From WHSW01 sp963742205 (GTDB taxonomy: Bacteria; Actinomycetota; Thermoleophilia; Solirubrobacterales; 70-9): a stretch of DNA of 64,000 nucleotides. Below are positions 8,839-19,214 of the stretch, one piece after another (the stretch's first letter is position 1; every line of letters starts with the position of its first letter). The notes below the pieces were generated by a model. That model was not told the origin of the DNA, searched no databases, and saw only the letters and a program-made list of their open reading frames with translations. Location: assembly GCA_963742205.1 (NCBI GenBank), contig CAVUKZ010000010.1, forward strand, positions 186,001-250,000. The letters are read 5' to 3'. Made by a program: the position numbers and the translations under genes.

Positions 8839-9759
8839 TCAGCCGAGCGCTTCGGCCCCGCCGACGACTTCCAAGATTTCCTGCGTGATCTCGGCCTGGC
8901 GGACGCGGTTCGCCTCCAGCGTCAGGTCGTCGATCATCTCCTCGGCGTTCTCCGCGGCCGAGCGCATCGCGGTCATCCGCGCGCCCAGCTCCGAGGCCGA
9001 TGACTCCAGCAGCGCCCGGTAGACCGAGAGGTCGACGTACTCCTCGAACAGCATCGGGAGCAGCAGCTCCGGCTCGGGCTCGTAGTCCCAGTAGGCCTTC
9101 TCGTGCGCCTCGGCAAGCTCGGGGTCCGCGGGCTCCTCCGGCTCGGGGATGCCCTCGCCGAACACCTCGGCCTCCTGCAGCGGCAGCAGCGTCTGGCGCC
9201 GCACGTACTGGGTGAGCGGCGAGACGTAGCGGTTGTAGACGAGCTCGACGCGGTCGAGGTCGCCGTCGACGTACGCCGACGTGACGTCGCGAGAGATCTC
9301 GCGCGCGTCGGTGAACGCCGGGCGGTCGGTGAATCCCACGTAGGAGTTGGAGATGTCCTCGCCGCGGAAGGTGAGGCTCGACGTGCCGCGGCGGCCGACG
9401 ACGGAGTAGGACGTGTCCGCCCCGTTCTCGGCGAACTCGCGCTTGAGCCTGCCGCCCTCGCGGAGGATGTTGGTGTTGAAGGCGCCCGCGAGCCCGCGGT
9501 CGCCGGTGACCAGGATGATCCCGACGCGGCTCGGGTTCTCGCGCTCCTCCAGCAACTTGATGCGCGGGATCGAGCCCGCGGACGCGTCGGCCACCTGCTG
9601 GGTCATCTTGCGGATCGCCTGCGCGTACGGGCGCATCGCGTCGATGCGCTGCTCGGCACGGCGCAGGCGCGCCGCGGCGACCATCTCCATCGCGCGCGTG
9701 ATCTTGTGAATGTTCTTCACGCTCGCGATCCGGTTCTTGACTTCCTTCTGGGTGGCCAT
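8839..9759 (-). CDS. atpG: ATP synthase F1 gamma subunit
   Basis: A 306-residue rotor shaft subunit. The N-terminal coiled-coil helix begins MATQKEVKNRIASVKNIHKI, and the conserved C-terminal helix includes SELGARMTAMRSAAENAEEM. The central Rossmann-like part contains LVTGDRGLAGAFN. The internal acidic insertion (EGIPEPEEPADPELAEAHEK, roughly residues 200-220) makes it slightly longer than the E. coli protein. It sits between atpA and atpD, 3 bp after the atpA stop. Confidence 0.95.
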   Translation of the reverse strand: MATQKEVKNRIASVKNIHKITRAMEMVAAARLRRAEQRIDAMRPYAQAIRKMTQQVADASAGSIPRIKLLEERENPSRVGIILVTGDRGLAGAFNTNILREGGRLKREFAENGADTSYSVVGRRGTSSLTFRGEDISNSYVGFTDRPAFTDAREISRDVTSAYVDGDLDRVELVYNRYVSPLTQYVRRQTLLPLQEAEVFGEGIPEPEEPADPELAEAHEKAYWDYEPEPELLLPMLFEEYVDLSVYRALLESSASELGARMTAMRSAAENAEEMIDDLTLEANRVRQAEITQEILEVVGGAEALG

Positions 9760-9762
9760 GAG

Positions 9763-11448
<1,686 letters not shown>

Positions 11449-11471
11449 GTTCTCAGCAGCTCCTTGGTTGG

Positions 11472-12005
11472 TTAAGCCGCACTCGCGACTTCCTTTCTCA
11501 GTTTCTCCAGCTTGCCCCGCAAGCTCGCGTCCAGAACCATGTTGCCCACCCGGAGCACGATCCCGCCGAGCACTCCGGGGTCCACCTCGGCCTCGATGTC
11601 GACCTCGCGGTCGGTCTGACGCTCGACCTGCTTGCGGACCTCATCGACGATCTTGTCGTCGAGCTCGACCGCGCTCGTCAGCGTCACCTCGAGCCGCCGC
11701 TTTGCCTCTGCCCAGAACTCGTCGAACCGGTCGCGGATGCGGAAGATGGCCGGCATCCGGTGCTTCTCAGCGAGCAGCTCCAAGAAGTTTACGAACTCCT
11801 CGCTGGCCCCCGAGACCGCGCTCCGAATCGCGTCGCGCTTCTCCGCCGAGGAGAAGTACGGCGAGAAGAAGAACGTCCGCATGTCGCGGCTCTCGTTGAG
11901 CGCGTCCGCGAACTCGCCGAGCTGGTCGTGGATCTCGTCCAGCTCGTCCTTCTCCTTCGCCACCTCGAAGAGGGCGTCCGCGTAGACCCGGGCAATCTCC
12001 TCCAT
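11472..12005 (-). CDS. atpH: ATP synthase F1 delta subunit
   Basis: A 177-residue OSCP/delta subunit that links the F1 crown to the peripheral stalk. The N-terminus EEIARVYADALFEVAKEK and the C-terminal GGIVLRVGNMVLDASLRGKL segment are typical of the family. The middle FLELLAEKHRM motif is also present. It lies 4 bp downstream of atpF and just upstream of atpA, the usual order. Confidence 0.93.
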   Translation of the reverse strand: MEEIARVYADALFEVAKEKDELDEIHDQLGEFADALNESRDMRTFFFSPYFSSAEKRDAIRSAVSGASEEFVNFLELLAEKHRMPAIFRIRDRFDEFWAEAKRRLEVTLTSAVELDDKIVDEVRKQVERQTDREVDIEAEVDPGVLGGIVLRVGNMVLDASLRGKLEKLRKEVASAA

Positions 12006-12009
12006 CGGC

Positions 12010-12599
12010 CTAGCTCCGGTCCTCCGACGCCCCGGTGCCGGCCAGGGCGGTGAAGTCGACCTCGGCGAGCGCCTCCTCGACCAGCCGCTTCTGGTCGTCG
12101 CCGTCGAGCGACTTCCGCGTGACCTTCTCGGTCGCGAGCACGGTCAGGTCCGCAACCTCATTGCGGATCCGGTCCAGCGAGCGCTTCGTCTCGGCCTCGA
12201 TGTCGCGGCGGGCCGCGGCGACCAGCTCCTCGCGCTTTGCCTTGCCCTCGGCCGTCGCCTCCGCGACCGCGGTCTCGGACGCCTTGCGCGACCGCGTGAC
12301 GATGTCCTCCGCCTGCTCGCGCGCCTCCTTCAGCCGCTGCCGGTACTCGGCCAACAGCTCGTCGGCCTCCTCGCGCTGCTTCTCGGCGGCCTCGATGTTC
12401 TCGCGGATCGCGGCCGCCCGCTTCTCGATCGCGTCACCGATGCGCGGGAAGGCGTACTTCCAGAGCACGAACAGCGTGATCCCGAACAGGATCAGGGTCC
12501 AGATCATCAGACCCAGGCCCGGGGAGACCAGGAAGCTGCCCCCGCTGTCCTCGGCGCCGAGCGGCAGCGACCGTCGCGATTGTCGCCAGCAGGCTCCAT
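12010..12599 (-). CDS. atpF: ATP synthase Fo b subunit (two frame breaks near the N-terminus)
   Basis: The peripheral-stalk b subunit: one membrane helix (LMIWTLILFGITLFVLWKYA) followed by a long charged coiled coil (KQREEADELLAEYRQRLKEA). The ATG at 12599 follows the atpE stop. Reading gives MEP, then must change frame near 12589 to read LATIATVAAA, and again near 12560 to read GAEDSGGSFLVSP. Restoring one GC unit at each tract (CCTG[CG]CTGG and GCCG[CG]CTCGG) gives a continuous 197-residue protein. Because the subunit is essential and the rest is intact, a sequence error is more likely than inactivation. Confidence 0.85.
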
Positions 12600-12605
12600 T
12601 ACGAC

Positions 12606-12882
12606 CTAGAGGAAGAAGGCGATCAGGCCGAAGATGAACGTGTAGAAGGCGACGGCCTCGGTGAGCGCGAAGCCGAGCCAGCGAATCGACTGCAGCTCGT
12701 CCTTCATCTCGGGCTGGCGGGCGACGGACTCGATCTCCTTGCCGAAGATGATCCCGATGCCGATGCCGGCTCCGATCGAGCCGAGCCCGGCGCCGATGCC
12801 GAGCGCGACGGACTTGCAGTCCGTCTGAGATCGGCGCCAGGTCAACGCTCTGCGCGGCCTGGGCGATGGGCAGCAAATCCAT
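12606..12882 (-). CDS. atpE: ATP synthase Fo c subunit (one frame break)
   Basis: A two-helix proteolipid forming the proton-driven c ring. The ATG at 12882 is preceded by AAAGGAG. The frame must change near 12816 to join ...DLAPISDGL to KSVALGIGAGLG; restoring one GC (CTG[CG]CAAG) gives 92 residues. Helix 1 has the small-residue GAGLGSIGAGIGIGI pattern, the polar loop is ARQPEMKDEL, and helix 2 carries the ion-binding Glu in GFALTEAVAFY. No extra Na+ ligands are obvious, so it is probably proton-specific. The break alone would abolish ATP synthase, which argues for an error. Confidence 0.87.
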
Positions 12883-12896
12883 TCTCAATGACTCCT

Positions 12897-13810
12897 TTAG
12901 TGAGTCTCGGCGGTCGCTCCGCCGAGGTAGATGGCTGTAAGGGTGGAGAAGATGAACGCCTGGAGGGTGGCGATCAGGCCGACCTCGAGGATGAAGAAGA
13001 AGAACGCCAGCGGGTATGTGAGCAGCGCCAGCGCCGCGACTCCCAGCAGGACCGCGAGCCCGCCGCCCATGAACAGCAGCAGCAGGTGGCCGGCGAGGAT
13101 GTTGGCGAACAACCGGACTGAGAGCGAGATCAGTCGCGCGAATTGCGACACCGCCTCGATGACGAAGATGAACGTCTTCGCGGCCGGGTTCATGTCCTCG
13201 AGGCCCGGCGGCAGCCACGACTTCAGGTAGCCGAAGAAGCCCTTCGCCCGGATCCCCTCGACGTGGTAGCTGACCCAGACGACGAGGGCGAGCACGAGCG
13301 GGACCGAGAGGTTGGCGGTCGCCGCATAGAGCGCGAACGTGGGGAGCTCGAGCCCGAGGACGTCGATCTTGTGCTCGGTGTTGATCGGCAGCGGCAGGAA
13401 GCCGATCATGTTCGAGAAGAAGATGAAGAAGAACAGGGTGCCCAGGAACGGGAACCACTTCTTCGCCAGCCGGTCGTCAGGGATGTTGCCGCCGGTGATG
13501 TTGTTGCGCGTCAGGTCGTAGGCGATCTCGACCGCCATCTGGACCTTGTTCGGCTCGCGTTGCATGCGGCTGGCGATGAACGACATGGTCTCCGATGGTC
13601 AGCGCGCTGGCGAGCGCGAGATAGAACACGGCCTTGTTGATCGAGAGGTCGATGCCCGGCGATGTTGATCTCGATCCAGGGGTCGAGCTTGAACTCGTTC
13701 TGGGGCTGGAAGGCGTCGTTTTTGCCCTCGTTGCCGAGCACGATCAAGAGGCCGATCGTGATCAGCAGGTAGAGCCCGACGCCGATCCAGATCTTCGTCT
13801 TGCGGCTCAC
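12897..13810 (-). CDS. atpB: ATP synthase Fo a subunit (two frame breaks)
   Basis: The multi-span Fo stator subunit that forms the proton half channels. The GTG start at 13810 overlaps the atpI stop by GTGA and opens with SRKTKIWIGVGLYLLITIG. The frame changes near 13655, after WIEINIAG, to read IDLSINKAVFYLALASALTI, and again near 13593 to read MSFIASRMQREPNK. From there it is intact, with the essential Arg in SVRLFANILAGHLLL and a final AFIFSTLTAIYLGGA. Two GC restorations give 305 residues. Automated calling from the internal ATG at 13586 would lose the N-terminal quarter. Confidence 0.85.
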
Positions 13811-14235
13811 GTGGCGCTCGGGTCCGGGTAGAGGAGCTTGCTGGCCGCCAGGCAGGCCAGGTGCACGGTGACCAGGGCGAGGCAGAGCACGGCGGCCGCG
13901 AGGCCGTCCTCGCGCTCGCCGAGCACGCCGACGAGCAGGATCGCCAGCGCCACCAGCCACACGCGCCCGAGCGTGGCCCCGGCGACGATCCCGAGCGCGC
14001 GGCGGCGGTCGCCACGGGCGAGCGAGGCGGCGGAGGTGCGGTCGGCTACGGCGAGGATCGCGTGCTGGACAAGCCAGGCCGCCGCGGCGACGGCGTAGCC
14101 GAGCATCGGCCAGCCGGCGGCGAGAAAGATCGGCAGCGCGACGGCGAGCAGCAAGAGGTCCGCGTACCGCAGCAGCACGCCGGGGCGGCTGCGCGGGGCG
14201 GCCGCGTCAGGGCCTTCTATAGCGAGCGTCGACAA
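13807..14235 (-). CDS. AtpI-like membrane protein at the head of the ATP synthase operon
   Basis: A 142-residue protein with four probable membrane segments (YADLLLLAVALPIFLAAGW; YAVAAAAWLVQHAILAV; VWLVALAILLVGVLG; AAVLCLALVTVHLACLAASK). Its position immediately before atpB, with a 4-bp GTGA overlap, is that of AtpI, a helper for c-ring assembly or Mg2+ handling. Sequence similarity to AtpI is weak at the motif level, so the name rests mainly on position and topology. Confidence 0.7.
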   Translation of the reverse strand: MSTLAIEGPDAAAPRSRPGVLLRYADLLLLAVALPIFLAAGWPMLGYAVAAAAWLVQHAILAVADRTSAASLARGDRRRALGIVAGATLGRVWLVALAILLVGVLGEREDGLAAAVLCLALVTVHLACLAASKLLYPDPSAT

Positions 14236-14479
14236 GAGCAGTACCCCCGAGGGCGCCCGCGCGGGACCCGCAGCGAGCGCGCGGCGCCGCAGCCGCCAAC
14301 CCGACGCAGGTACCCGTGGCCGATCGCGGGCCGGCCATCGTGGCGACGGCCCTCGTCGGAGGGGTCTCGGTCATCTGAGGAGTTGAAGAAGCGACCAGCC
14401 AATGCGGCCTAGAAAACGGATCCATAGGACGTGACAGCCGCCCGTCCCGGAAGAGCGCCAGGACCCGGCGGCGGCGCTG

Positions 14480-14485
14480 ACTATA
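14480..14485 (-). promoter_or_regulatory. Possible -10 element for the atp operon
   Basis: On the minus strand this is TATAGT, one mismatch from TATAAT, inside an otherwise GC-rich stretch. No good -35 hexamer lies 16-18 bases upstream; the repeat at 14513-14534 is about 29 bases away. The assignment is tentative. Confidence 0.25.
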
Positions 14486-14512
14486 GAGGAAAACGGCACC
14501 CCGGCGGAGGGA

Positions 14513-14534
14513 GCTTGTAACACGCTTGTAACAG
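14513..14534 (-). repeat. Tandem 11-bp direct repeat, possible regulator box
   Basis: On the plus strand the sequence is GCTTGTAACAC followed at once by GCTTGTAACAG; on the minus strand this is GTTACAAGC twice with 11-base periodicity. Direct 11-base repeats are the layout of PHO boxes (PhoB/PhoP sites), although the core differs from the actinobacterial GTTCACC consensus. It lies between the wecA/tagO stop and the putative atp promoter. Confidence 0.4.
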
Positions 14535-14537
14535 CCG

Positions 14538-15809
14538 CTACGGGACCTCGGCCTCGGGTGGATCGAGCACCTCGAGCTCGCCGGTCTCCGGGTCGACCGC
14601 GGCGAAGCTCCCGGTCTCCAGCTCGCGGGCCACGCCCGCGTCGACCTCGGCCTCGGCGGGCGCCGCGCCGCGGGAGCCGAAGAGCTCGCGAAACCGGGTG
14701 GTGCGCAGCTTGAGGATCTCGAGGGTGATGACTAAGTAGAAGCTCGCGGCCAGGGCGGCGACGAGGCAGACGGCGATCACCGCCGTCCAGAAGGGGTCGA
14801 AGTGGCCGTGGTCGTCGGAATACGGGACGAAGCGCAGGGCCAGCGCCAGGCCCGCCATCACCAGCGCCCAGCCATAGAGGTAGGCGAGCGTGCGCCGCTG
14901 GGAGAAGCCGATGTTCGCCATTCGATGGTGGAAGTGCCAGCGATCGGCGCGGTAGATCGGCTGGCGGTACTTGATCCGCTTGGCGATCACGAAGCCGGTG
15001 TCGAGGATCGGGACAGCGAGCACCACGAGGGGGAAGAACAGGGCGACGACGGCGTTCGTCTTCAGCGCCCCCTGGACGGCGATCGCCCCCAGTAGGTAGC
15101 CGAGCAGGTTGGAGCCGGTGTCGCCCATGAAGCTCGACGCGGGCGGGAAGCCGTGGCGCAGGAAGCCGAGCGCACCGCCGGCGGTGAGCGCCGCGAGGAT
15201 CCCGGCGCCGGGCCGGTCGAGCGAGAGCGCGATCACGGCCATCGTGGCCGCGGAGATCACGCACACGCCCGCGGCCAGCCCGTCGACTCCGTCGATCAGG
15301 TTGATCACGTTGATCACGGCGACGATCCCCAGGATCGTCAGCACGTGCCCGAGGTGGACGCTGCCGATCAGCCCGACGTCGAGCAGCTCGACCTGGCGCA
15401 GGTCGACCGAGCCGAAGAACGGCAGCGTGAAGGCGCTCGCGTTGACGCCGTTGAGCACCGGGATCGCCGCGGCGACGGTCTGCCCGGCGAGCTTCAGCAG
15501 CGGGTTGAGCTCGAAGACGTCGTCGAGCACCCCGACGACGACGATCACCACCGCCCCGACCATCAGCGCCTGGGTCTGCTCGGCCCAGGGCAAGAAGAGG
15601 ATCGTGGCCACCGCGATCGCGACGAAGATCGCCAGCCCGCCGAGCTTCGGCGTCGGGTCGGTGTGCAGGCTGCGCTCGTTGGGGAAGTCCACCGCGCCGA
15701 TCCGCCACGCGATCCGCTCCGCCACCGGGACCAGCAGCCAGGCGATCACCGCCGCGACCAGGAACGCGAAGAGGGCGAAGATGGTCTCCGGGCGGCCGTC
15801 GACGAACAT
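14538..15809 (-). CDS. Undecaprenyl-phosphate sugar-1-phosphate transferase (MraY/WecA/TagO family)
   Basis: A 423-residue polytopic membrane enzyme that attaches a sugar-1-phosphate (usually GlcNAc-1-P) to undecaprenyl phosphate, starting synthesis of wall or surface polymers. Family motifs in order: NERSLHTDPTPKLGG, GVLDDVFELNP (metal-binding Asp pair), NLIDGVDGLAAG, FMGDTGSNLLGYLLG and the HIHH-like RADRWHFHHRM. About ten hydrophobic segments are visible. The C-terminal ~60 residues are an acidic cytoplasmic tail. The ATG at 15809 immediately follows the TGA of the DUF354 gene once a frame break there is corrected. In many Gram-positive genomes this gene also sits between glyA and the atp operon. 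Confidence 0.87.
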   Translation of the reverse strand: MFVDGRPETIFALFAFLVAAVIAWLLVPVAERIAWRIGAVDFPNERSLHTDPTPKLGGLAIFVAIAVATILFLPWAEQTQALMVGAVVIVVVGVLDDVFELNPLLKLAGQTVAAAIPVLNGVNASAFTLPFFGSVDLRQVELLDVGLIGSVHLGHVLTILGIVAVINVINLIDGVDGLAAGVCVISAATMAVIALSLDRPGAGILAALTAGGALGFLRHGFPPASSFMGDTGSNLLGYLLGAIAVQGALKTNAVVALFFPLVVLAVPILDTGFVIAKRIKYRQPIYRADRWHFHHRMANIGFSQRRTLAYLYGWALVMAGLALALRFVPYSDDHGHFDPFWTAVIAVCLVAALAASFYLVITLEILKLRTTRFRELFGSRGAAPAEAEVDAGVARELETGSFAAVDPETGELEVLDPPEAEVP

Positions 15810-16812
15810 TCAGCTCAGCGAGGACCGCCTCGACCAGGAGCTCCGGATCGCGCGGCTGGCGCGGGCCCGGCTCCGAGGTGCGCTTGGCGAGCTCGATCGC
15901 ATCGGGGTCGGAGAGCGGGCGCAGCGACCCCTCCGCGATCAGCCGCTCGTCGACCGCTCCCATGCGGCCGCTGAAGATCGTGTACACGGGGGTGCCCAGC
16001 GCCACCGCCTCGCGGTTCATCGTCCCTCCGGCGCTGACCACGACGTCGGCGCAGGCGATCAGGCTCTGGGCGTCGATCGCCCGGTCGGGAACGATCAGCG
16101 ACGGCTCGGCCCGGGCCCGGACGGCCTCGGCCTGACCCTGGGTGCGCGCGATCACGACGGCCACCGCCTGCTCCGTGGCGGCGAGCCGGTCGAGCACGCG
16201 CTCGTAGATCGGGTTGTCAGCGTGATAGGCGGAAGTCTCGGGCGGCGGGCGGACGACCGCCAGCACCTTCCCCGGTTCGACCCCGAGCTCGCTCGGGACC
16301 TCGGTGTCCGCGATGAAGTCGGCGAGGTAGTAGTCCTCCTTGAGCCCGGGATAGCGGAACAGCTTCCGCCGCGCCGCGCCCGCGCGCCGCATCGCCTCCG
16401 CCGAGATCGCGTCCGGCACGAGCACGCGGCTGGCGGCGCGAAACGAGAGCTGGCGCTGCAGGCCCGCGTACTCGTAGTCCTGCATCTGCACCGAGCGGAT
16501 CCGCAGCAGGGTGCCGACCACCGCCAGATCCACCGAGCCGTGCGCGAGCGCGAGGTCGAAGCCCCGGCGGCGCGCCCACGACGCCAGCGCGCGGCTGCGC
16601 CGGGCAAGCGCCAGCCCCTTGCCCGCCGTCGCCCCGCCCCCGTGCTCGCCGACCACCTCATACGCGAGCCCGAGGCGGTCGAGGATCCCGATCGTCTGCC
16701 CGTACTCGCGGGTGGTGATCTCAACCTCGTGCCCCCGGTCGCGCAGGCGTTCGACGATCGGCCGCAGGACGAGCGGATGAGCCGCGGCCGTGCAGTCGAC
16801 CCAGATCCTCAT
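15810..16812 (-). CDS. DUF354-family glycosyltransferase-like protein (frame break at the last codons)
   Basis: About 334 residues. It starts MRIWVDCTAAAHPLVLRPIV, typical of DUF354, a UDP-GlcNAc 2-epimerase/GT-B-like family. The C-terminal half has the GT-B nucleotide-binding pattern SAGGTMNREAVALGTPVYT. As given, the frame runs on through wecA as an Arg-rich shadow. Restoring one GC near 15818 (CTCG[CG]CTGAGC) gives ...EAVLALS and a TGA at 15810-15812, directly abutting the wecA ATG. The substrate is unknown; next to WecA it may act in surface glycan synthesis. Confidence 0.75.
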
Positions 16813-16833
16813 CGAGCGCGAAACTTACGGGCT

Positions 16834-16850
16834 CCGAGCGGTTTGCTCGG
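16834..16850. promoter_or_regulatory. Short inverted repeat between divergent genes
   Basis: Perfect six-base arms CCGAGC and GCTCGG flank the loop GGTTT, midway between the divergent DUF354 and secreted-protein genes. It could be an operator or a leader hairpin of the plus-strand gene. The good ribosome-binding site GGGAGG follows about 40 bases later, just before the ATG at 16890. Confidence 0.3.
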
Positions 16851-16889
16851 GATGGGGGAAGTCAACCGACTCCACACGGGAGGTCCCAG

Positions 16890-17501
16890 ATGAGTAAGAG
16901 GAGGCTGCCCTCGCCGGCGATGCTGGTCGCAATCTGCGCCCTGGTCGTCGGCCTCACCGGCTCGGCCGTCGCCCTCCAGGGCAAGAACTCGGTCAAGTCG
17001 AACGACATCGCGCCCAGCGCGGTGAAGGCTTCCGACATCCACAAGCTGGCGGTCCATCCACCGGCTCTCGACCTGTTCAAGACCAAGGGGGTCGTGGGTC
17101 CGCTCTCGACCGCCTCGAAGTTGCCCGTCGACCTCGGCGGCCCGTCGGTGACCGTGAAGGTCCCGCAGGGCGGCCTGGTCGCGATCTACGCCCGGGTCAC
17201 GGGCCAGGTCAACGGCGGCGGTAACAACGCCAGCGCCCAGGTGCACCTGTTCGAGCCCACGGTGCTGCCGAACAGCCCGGCGATCATGCAGTTCAACAAT
17301 CCCGACCCGCAGATCAGGTTCACGGTCCCGGGTCAGGCGGACACCGGCGCCGGCGGGGTTGCGAACCCGGCCCGCGGCGGCTTCGTCGTGTTCTCGCCGG
17401 TGAACCCGGGCAAGTACACGTTCTCGCTTCGGTTCAGCAATCCCGGCGCGGGAGCGGCCACGTTCAACAACGCCGGCCTCTGGGCCGGGGTGGTGCAGTA
17501 G
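16890..17501 (+). CDS. Secreted protein with Thermoleophilia-type N-terminus
   Basis: A 203-residue exported protein of unknown function. The N-terminus KRRLPSPAMLVAICALVVGL is a signal peptide ending around SAVALQG, followed by NSVKSNDIAPSAVKASDI. This spacer resembles the NSV..DI..AV...DI repeats seen in many secreted proteins of Thermoleophilia. The rest is Gly/Asn/Val-rich and probably an all-beta domain, with no cysteines and no catalytic motif visible. The start ATG follows GGGAGGTCCCAG. It converges on glyA with one base between the stops. Confidence 0.72.
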   Translation: MSKRRLPSPAMLVAICALVVGLTGSAVALQGKNSVKSNDIAPSAVKASDIHKLAVHPPALDLFKTKGVVGPLSTASKLPVDLGGPSVTVKVPQGGLVAIYARVTGQVNGGGNNASAQVHLFEPTVLPNSPAIMQFNNPDPQIRFTVPGQADTGAGGVANPARGGFVVFSPVNPGKYTFSLRFSNPGAGAATFNNAGLWAGVVQ

Positions 17502-17502
17502 C

Positions 17503-18790
17503 TCAGACGGCTGCGGCCGTCGAGAGCTGCGGGTAGAGCGGATACCGCTCCATCAGGGAGCGGGTCCGCTCGCCCAGCGCCTCGCGCTCGGACTCGAAGC
17601 GGTCCGACAGCGCCACCGCGATCACCTGCGCGATCTCGCGCATGTCGTCCTCGACCAGGCCGCGGGTGGTGAGCGCCGGGGTCCCGATCCGCAGCCCCGA
17701 CGGGTTCATCGGCGGGCGCTCGTCGAACGGGATCGCGTTGCGGTTGACGGTGATCCCGACCTGCTCCAGCCGCTGCCTCGGCGGTCTTGCCGTCGAGCCC
17801 GGTCGGCCCCAGGTCGACCAGCACCAGGTGCACGTCGGTGCCACCGGTGAGCACGTCCACGCCGTTGGCGATCAGCTCGTCGCCGAACGCCTTCGCGTTG
17901 GCGATCGTCTGCCGCTGGCGGGCGCGGAACGGCTCCGAGGCCGCGATCCCGAGCGCCACGGCCTTGGCGGCGATGATGTGCATCAGCGGGCCGCCCTGCT
18001 GGCCGGGGAAGACCGAGCGGTCGATGTCCTTCGCGAGCTCTGAGCGGCTGAGGATCATCCCGCTGCGGGGTCCGCAAAGGGTCTTGTGGATCGTGGTGGT
18101 GACGATGTCGGCGTGCTCCACCGGGTTCGGGTGCTCGCCGGCCGCGACCAACCCGGCGAAGTGGGCCATGTCGACCATCAACTTGGCCCCGACCGAGTCG
18201 GCGATCTCGCGGAAGGCGGGGAAGTCGAGCTGGCGCGGGTAGGCCGACCAGCCGGCGACGATCACCTTCGGCTTGTGCTCGTGTGCGAGCCGCTCGACCT
18301 CGTCCATGTCGCAGAGGAAGTCCTCGCGCCGGACGTGGTAGGCGACGACCTTGTAGAGCTTGCCCGAGACGTTCAGCTTCATCCCGTGCGTGAGGTGGCC
18401 GCCGTGGTCGAGCGCCATGCCCATGATCGTGTCGCCGGGCTCGAGGATCGCCATGTAGGCGGCGTTGTTGGCCTGGGCGCCGGCATGCGGCTGGACGTTG
18501 GCGTGCTCGGCGCCGAACAGCGCCTTGGCGCGGTCGATCGCCAGCTGCTCGGCGACGTCGACCTCCTCGCAGCCCCCGTAGTAACGACGGCCCGGGTACC
18601 CCTCGGCGTACTTGTTGGTGAGCACGGAGCCGGCGGCGTCGAGCACCGCCTGCGGGACGAAGTTCTCCGACGCGATCATCTCGAGCGTCGACTGCTGGCG
18701 CTCGAGCTCGCGCCGGAGCACGGTTGCGATCTCCGGGTCGACGTCGGCGAGCGGGGCGGTCTGGAAGTCCTCGGGCAGGTCGGAAGGCAT
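17503..18790 (-). CDS. glyA: Serine hydroxymethyltransferase (one frame break)
   Basis: A PLP enzyme converting serine and tetrahydrofolate to glycine and methylene-THF. Motifs: LEMIASENFVP near the start, NKYAEGYPGRRYYGGCE, the PLP-lysine segment TTTIHKTLCGPR, and C-terminal MNPSGLRIGTPALTTRG. The frame breaks near 17775: ...LDGKTAE must join QRLEQVGITVNRN. Restoring one GC (GAGG[CG]CAGCGG) gives 429 residues, the normal length. Both parts are fully conserved, so this is probably a sequence error. The ATG at 18790 is 19 bp from the divergent SnoaL-like gene. Confidence 0.9.
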
Positions 18791-18809
18791 CGCCGCTGAT
18801 AATACGTCC

Positions 18810-19214
18810 GTGGCGGACGACGTCGAAGCGATCGTCGCGACCTTCCGCCTGCTCGACTCCGACACCTACGAGCAGGCGATCGAGTTGGTCGACGACGAGT
18901 TCGAGATGGTGACCACGCCGGACCTCGCCAGCGAGCCCGACGTCTACCGCGGGCCCGAGGGCGTGCGCCGCTGGTGGGAGTCGTTCCTCGACGTGATGGA
19001 GTGGGTGCGGCTGCAGGTCGATGAGGTCCACCCCGTTGACGACAAGCGCGCGATCCTCGAGTTCAGAATCCGCACTCGTGGACGGGCGAGCGGGATCGAG
19101 ACCGATCAGCGCGCGGTTGGTCTCGCCACCGCCCGCGACGGCAAGCTCTACCGGCTGAGCTTCTTCACCCGGCTCGAAGCGGCTCGAGCCGCCGCAGGGC
19201 TTCCTGCGAGCTGA
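18810..19214 (+). CDS. SnoaL-like / NTF2-fold protein
   Basis: A 134-residue small alpha+beta barrel protein of unknown substrate. The N-terminal helix (DDVEAIVATFRLLDSDTYEQ), the YRGPEGVRRWWESFLD segment and the beta strands VDDKRAILEFRIRTRG and DGKLYRLSFFTRLEAA match the SnoaL/NTF2 pattern. The start is a GTG at 18810. The last 50 bp overlap the convergent threonylcarbamoyl-AMP synthase gene. It is one of three plus-strand genes inserted in the otherwise minus-strand housekeeping run. Confidence 0.7.
   Translation: MADDVEAIVATFRLLDSDTYEQAIELVDDEFEMVTTPDLASEPDVYRGPEGVRRWWESFLDVMEWVRLQVDEVHPVDDKRAILEFRIRTRGRASGIETDQRAVGLATARDGKLYRLSFFTRLEAARAAAGLPAS

Larger units (their letters stand above)
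14236..14537. other. Noncoding region between wecA/tagO and the atp operon
   Basis: About 300 bp without a convincing gene. The only open frame on the minus strand (72 codons) is arginine/alanine-rich and has no ribosome-binding site. It contains a tandem 11-base repeat next to the wecA stop and, on the minus strand, a TATAGT hexamer, so it probably holds the atp operon promoter and a leader of roughly 240 bases. Confidence 0.5.

Noticed and set aside
14371..16812. 813-codon single protein joining DUF354 to an Arg-rich tail
   Set aside because: The tail is wecA in another frame. A single GC loss removed the DUF354 stop; correction gives a stop next to the wecA ATG.
17503..18790. glyA as two separate genes or a pseudogene
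   Set aside because: Both halves are conserved SHMT and together have normal length; the break is of the common GC-loss type and the enzyme is central.
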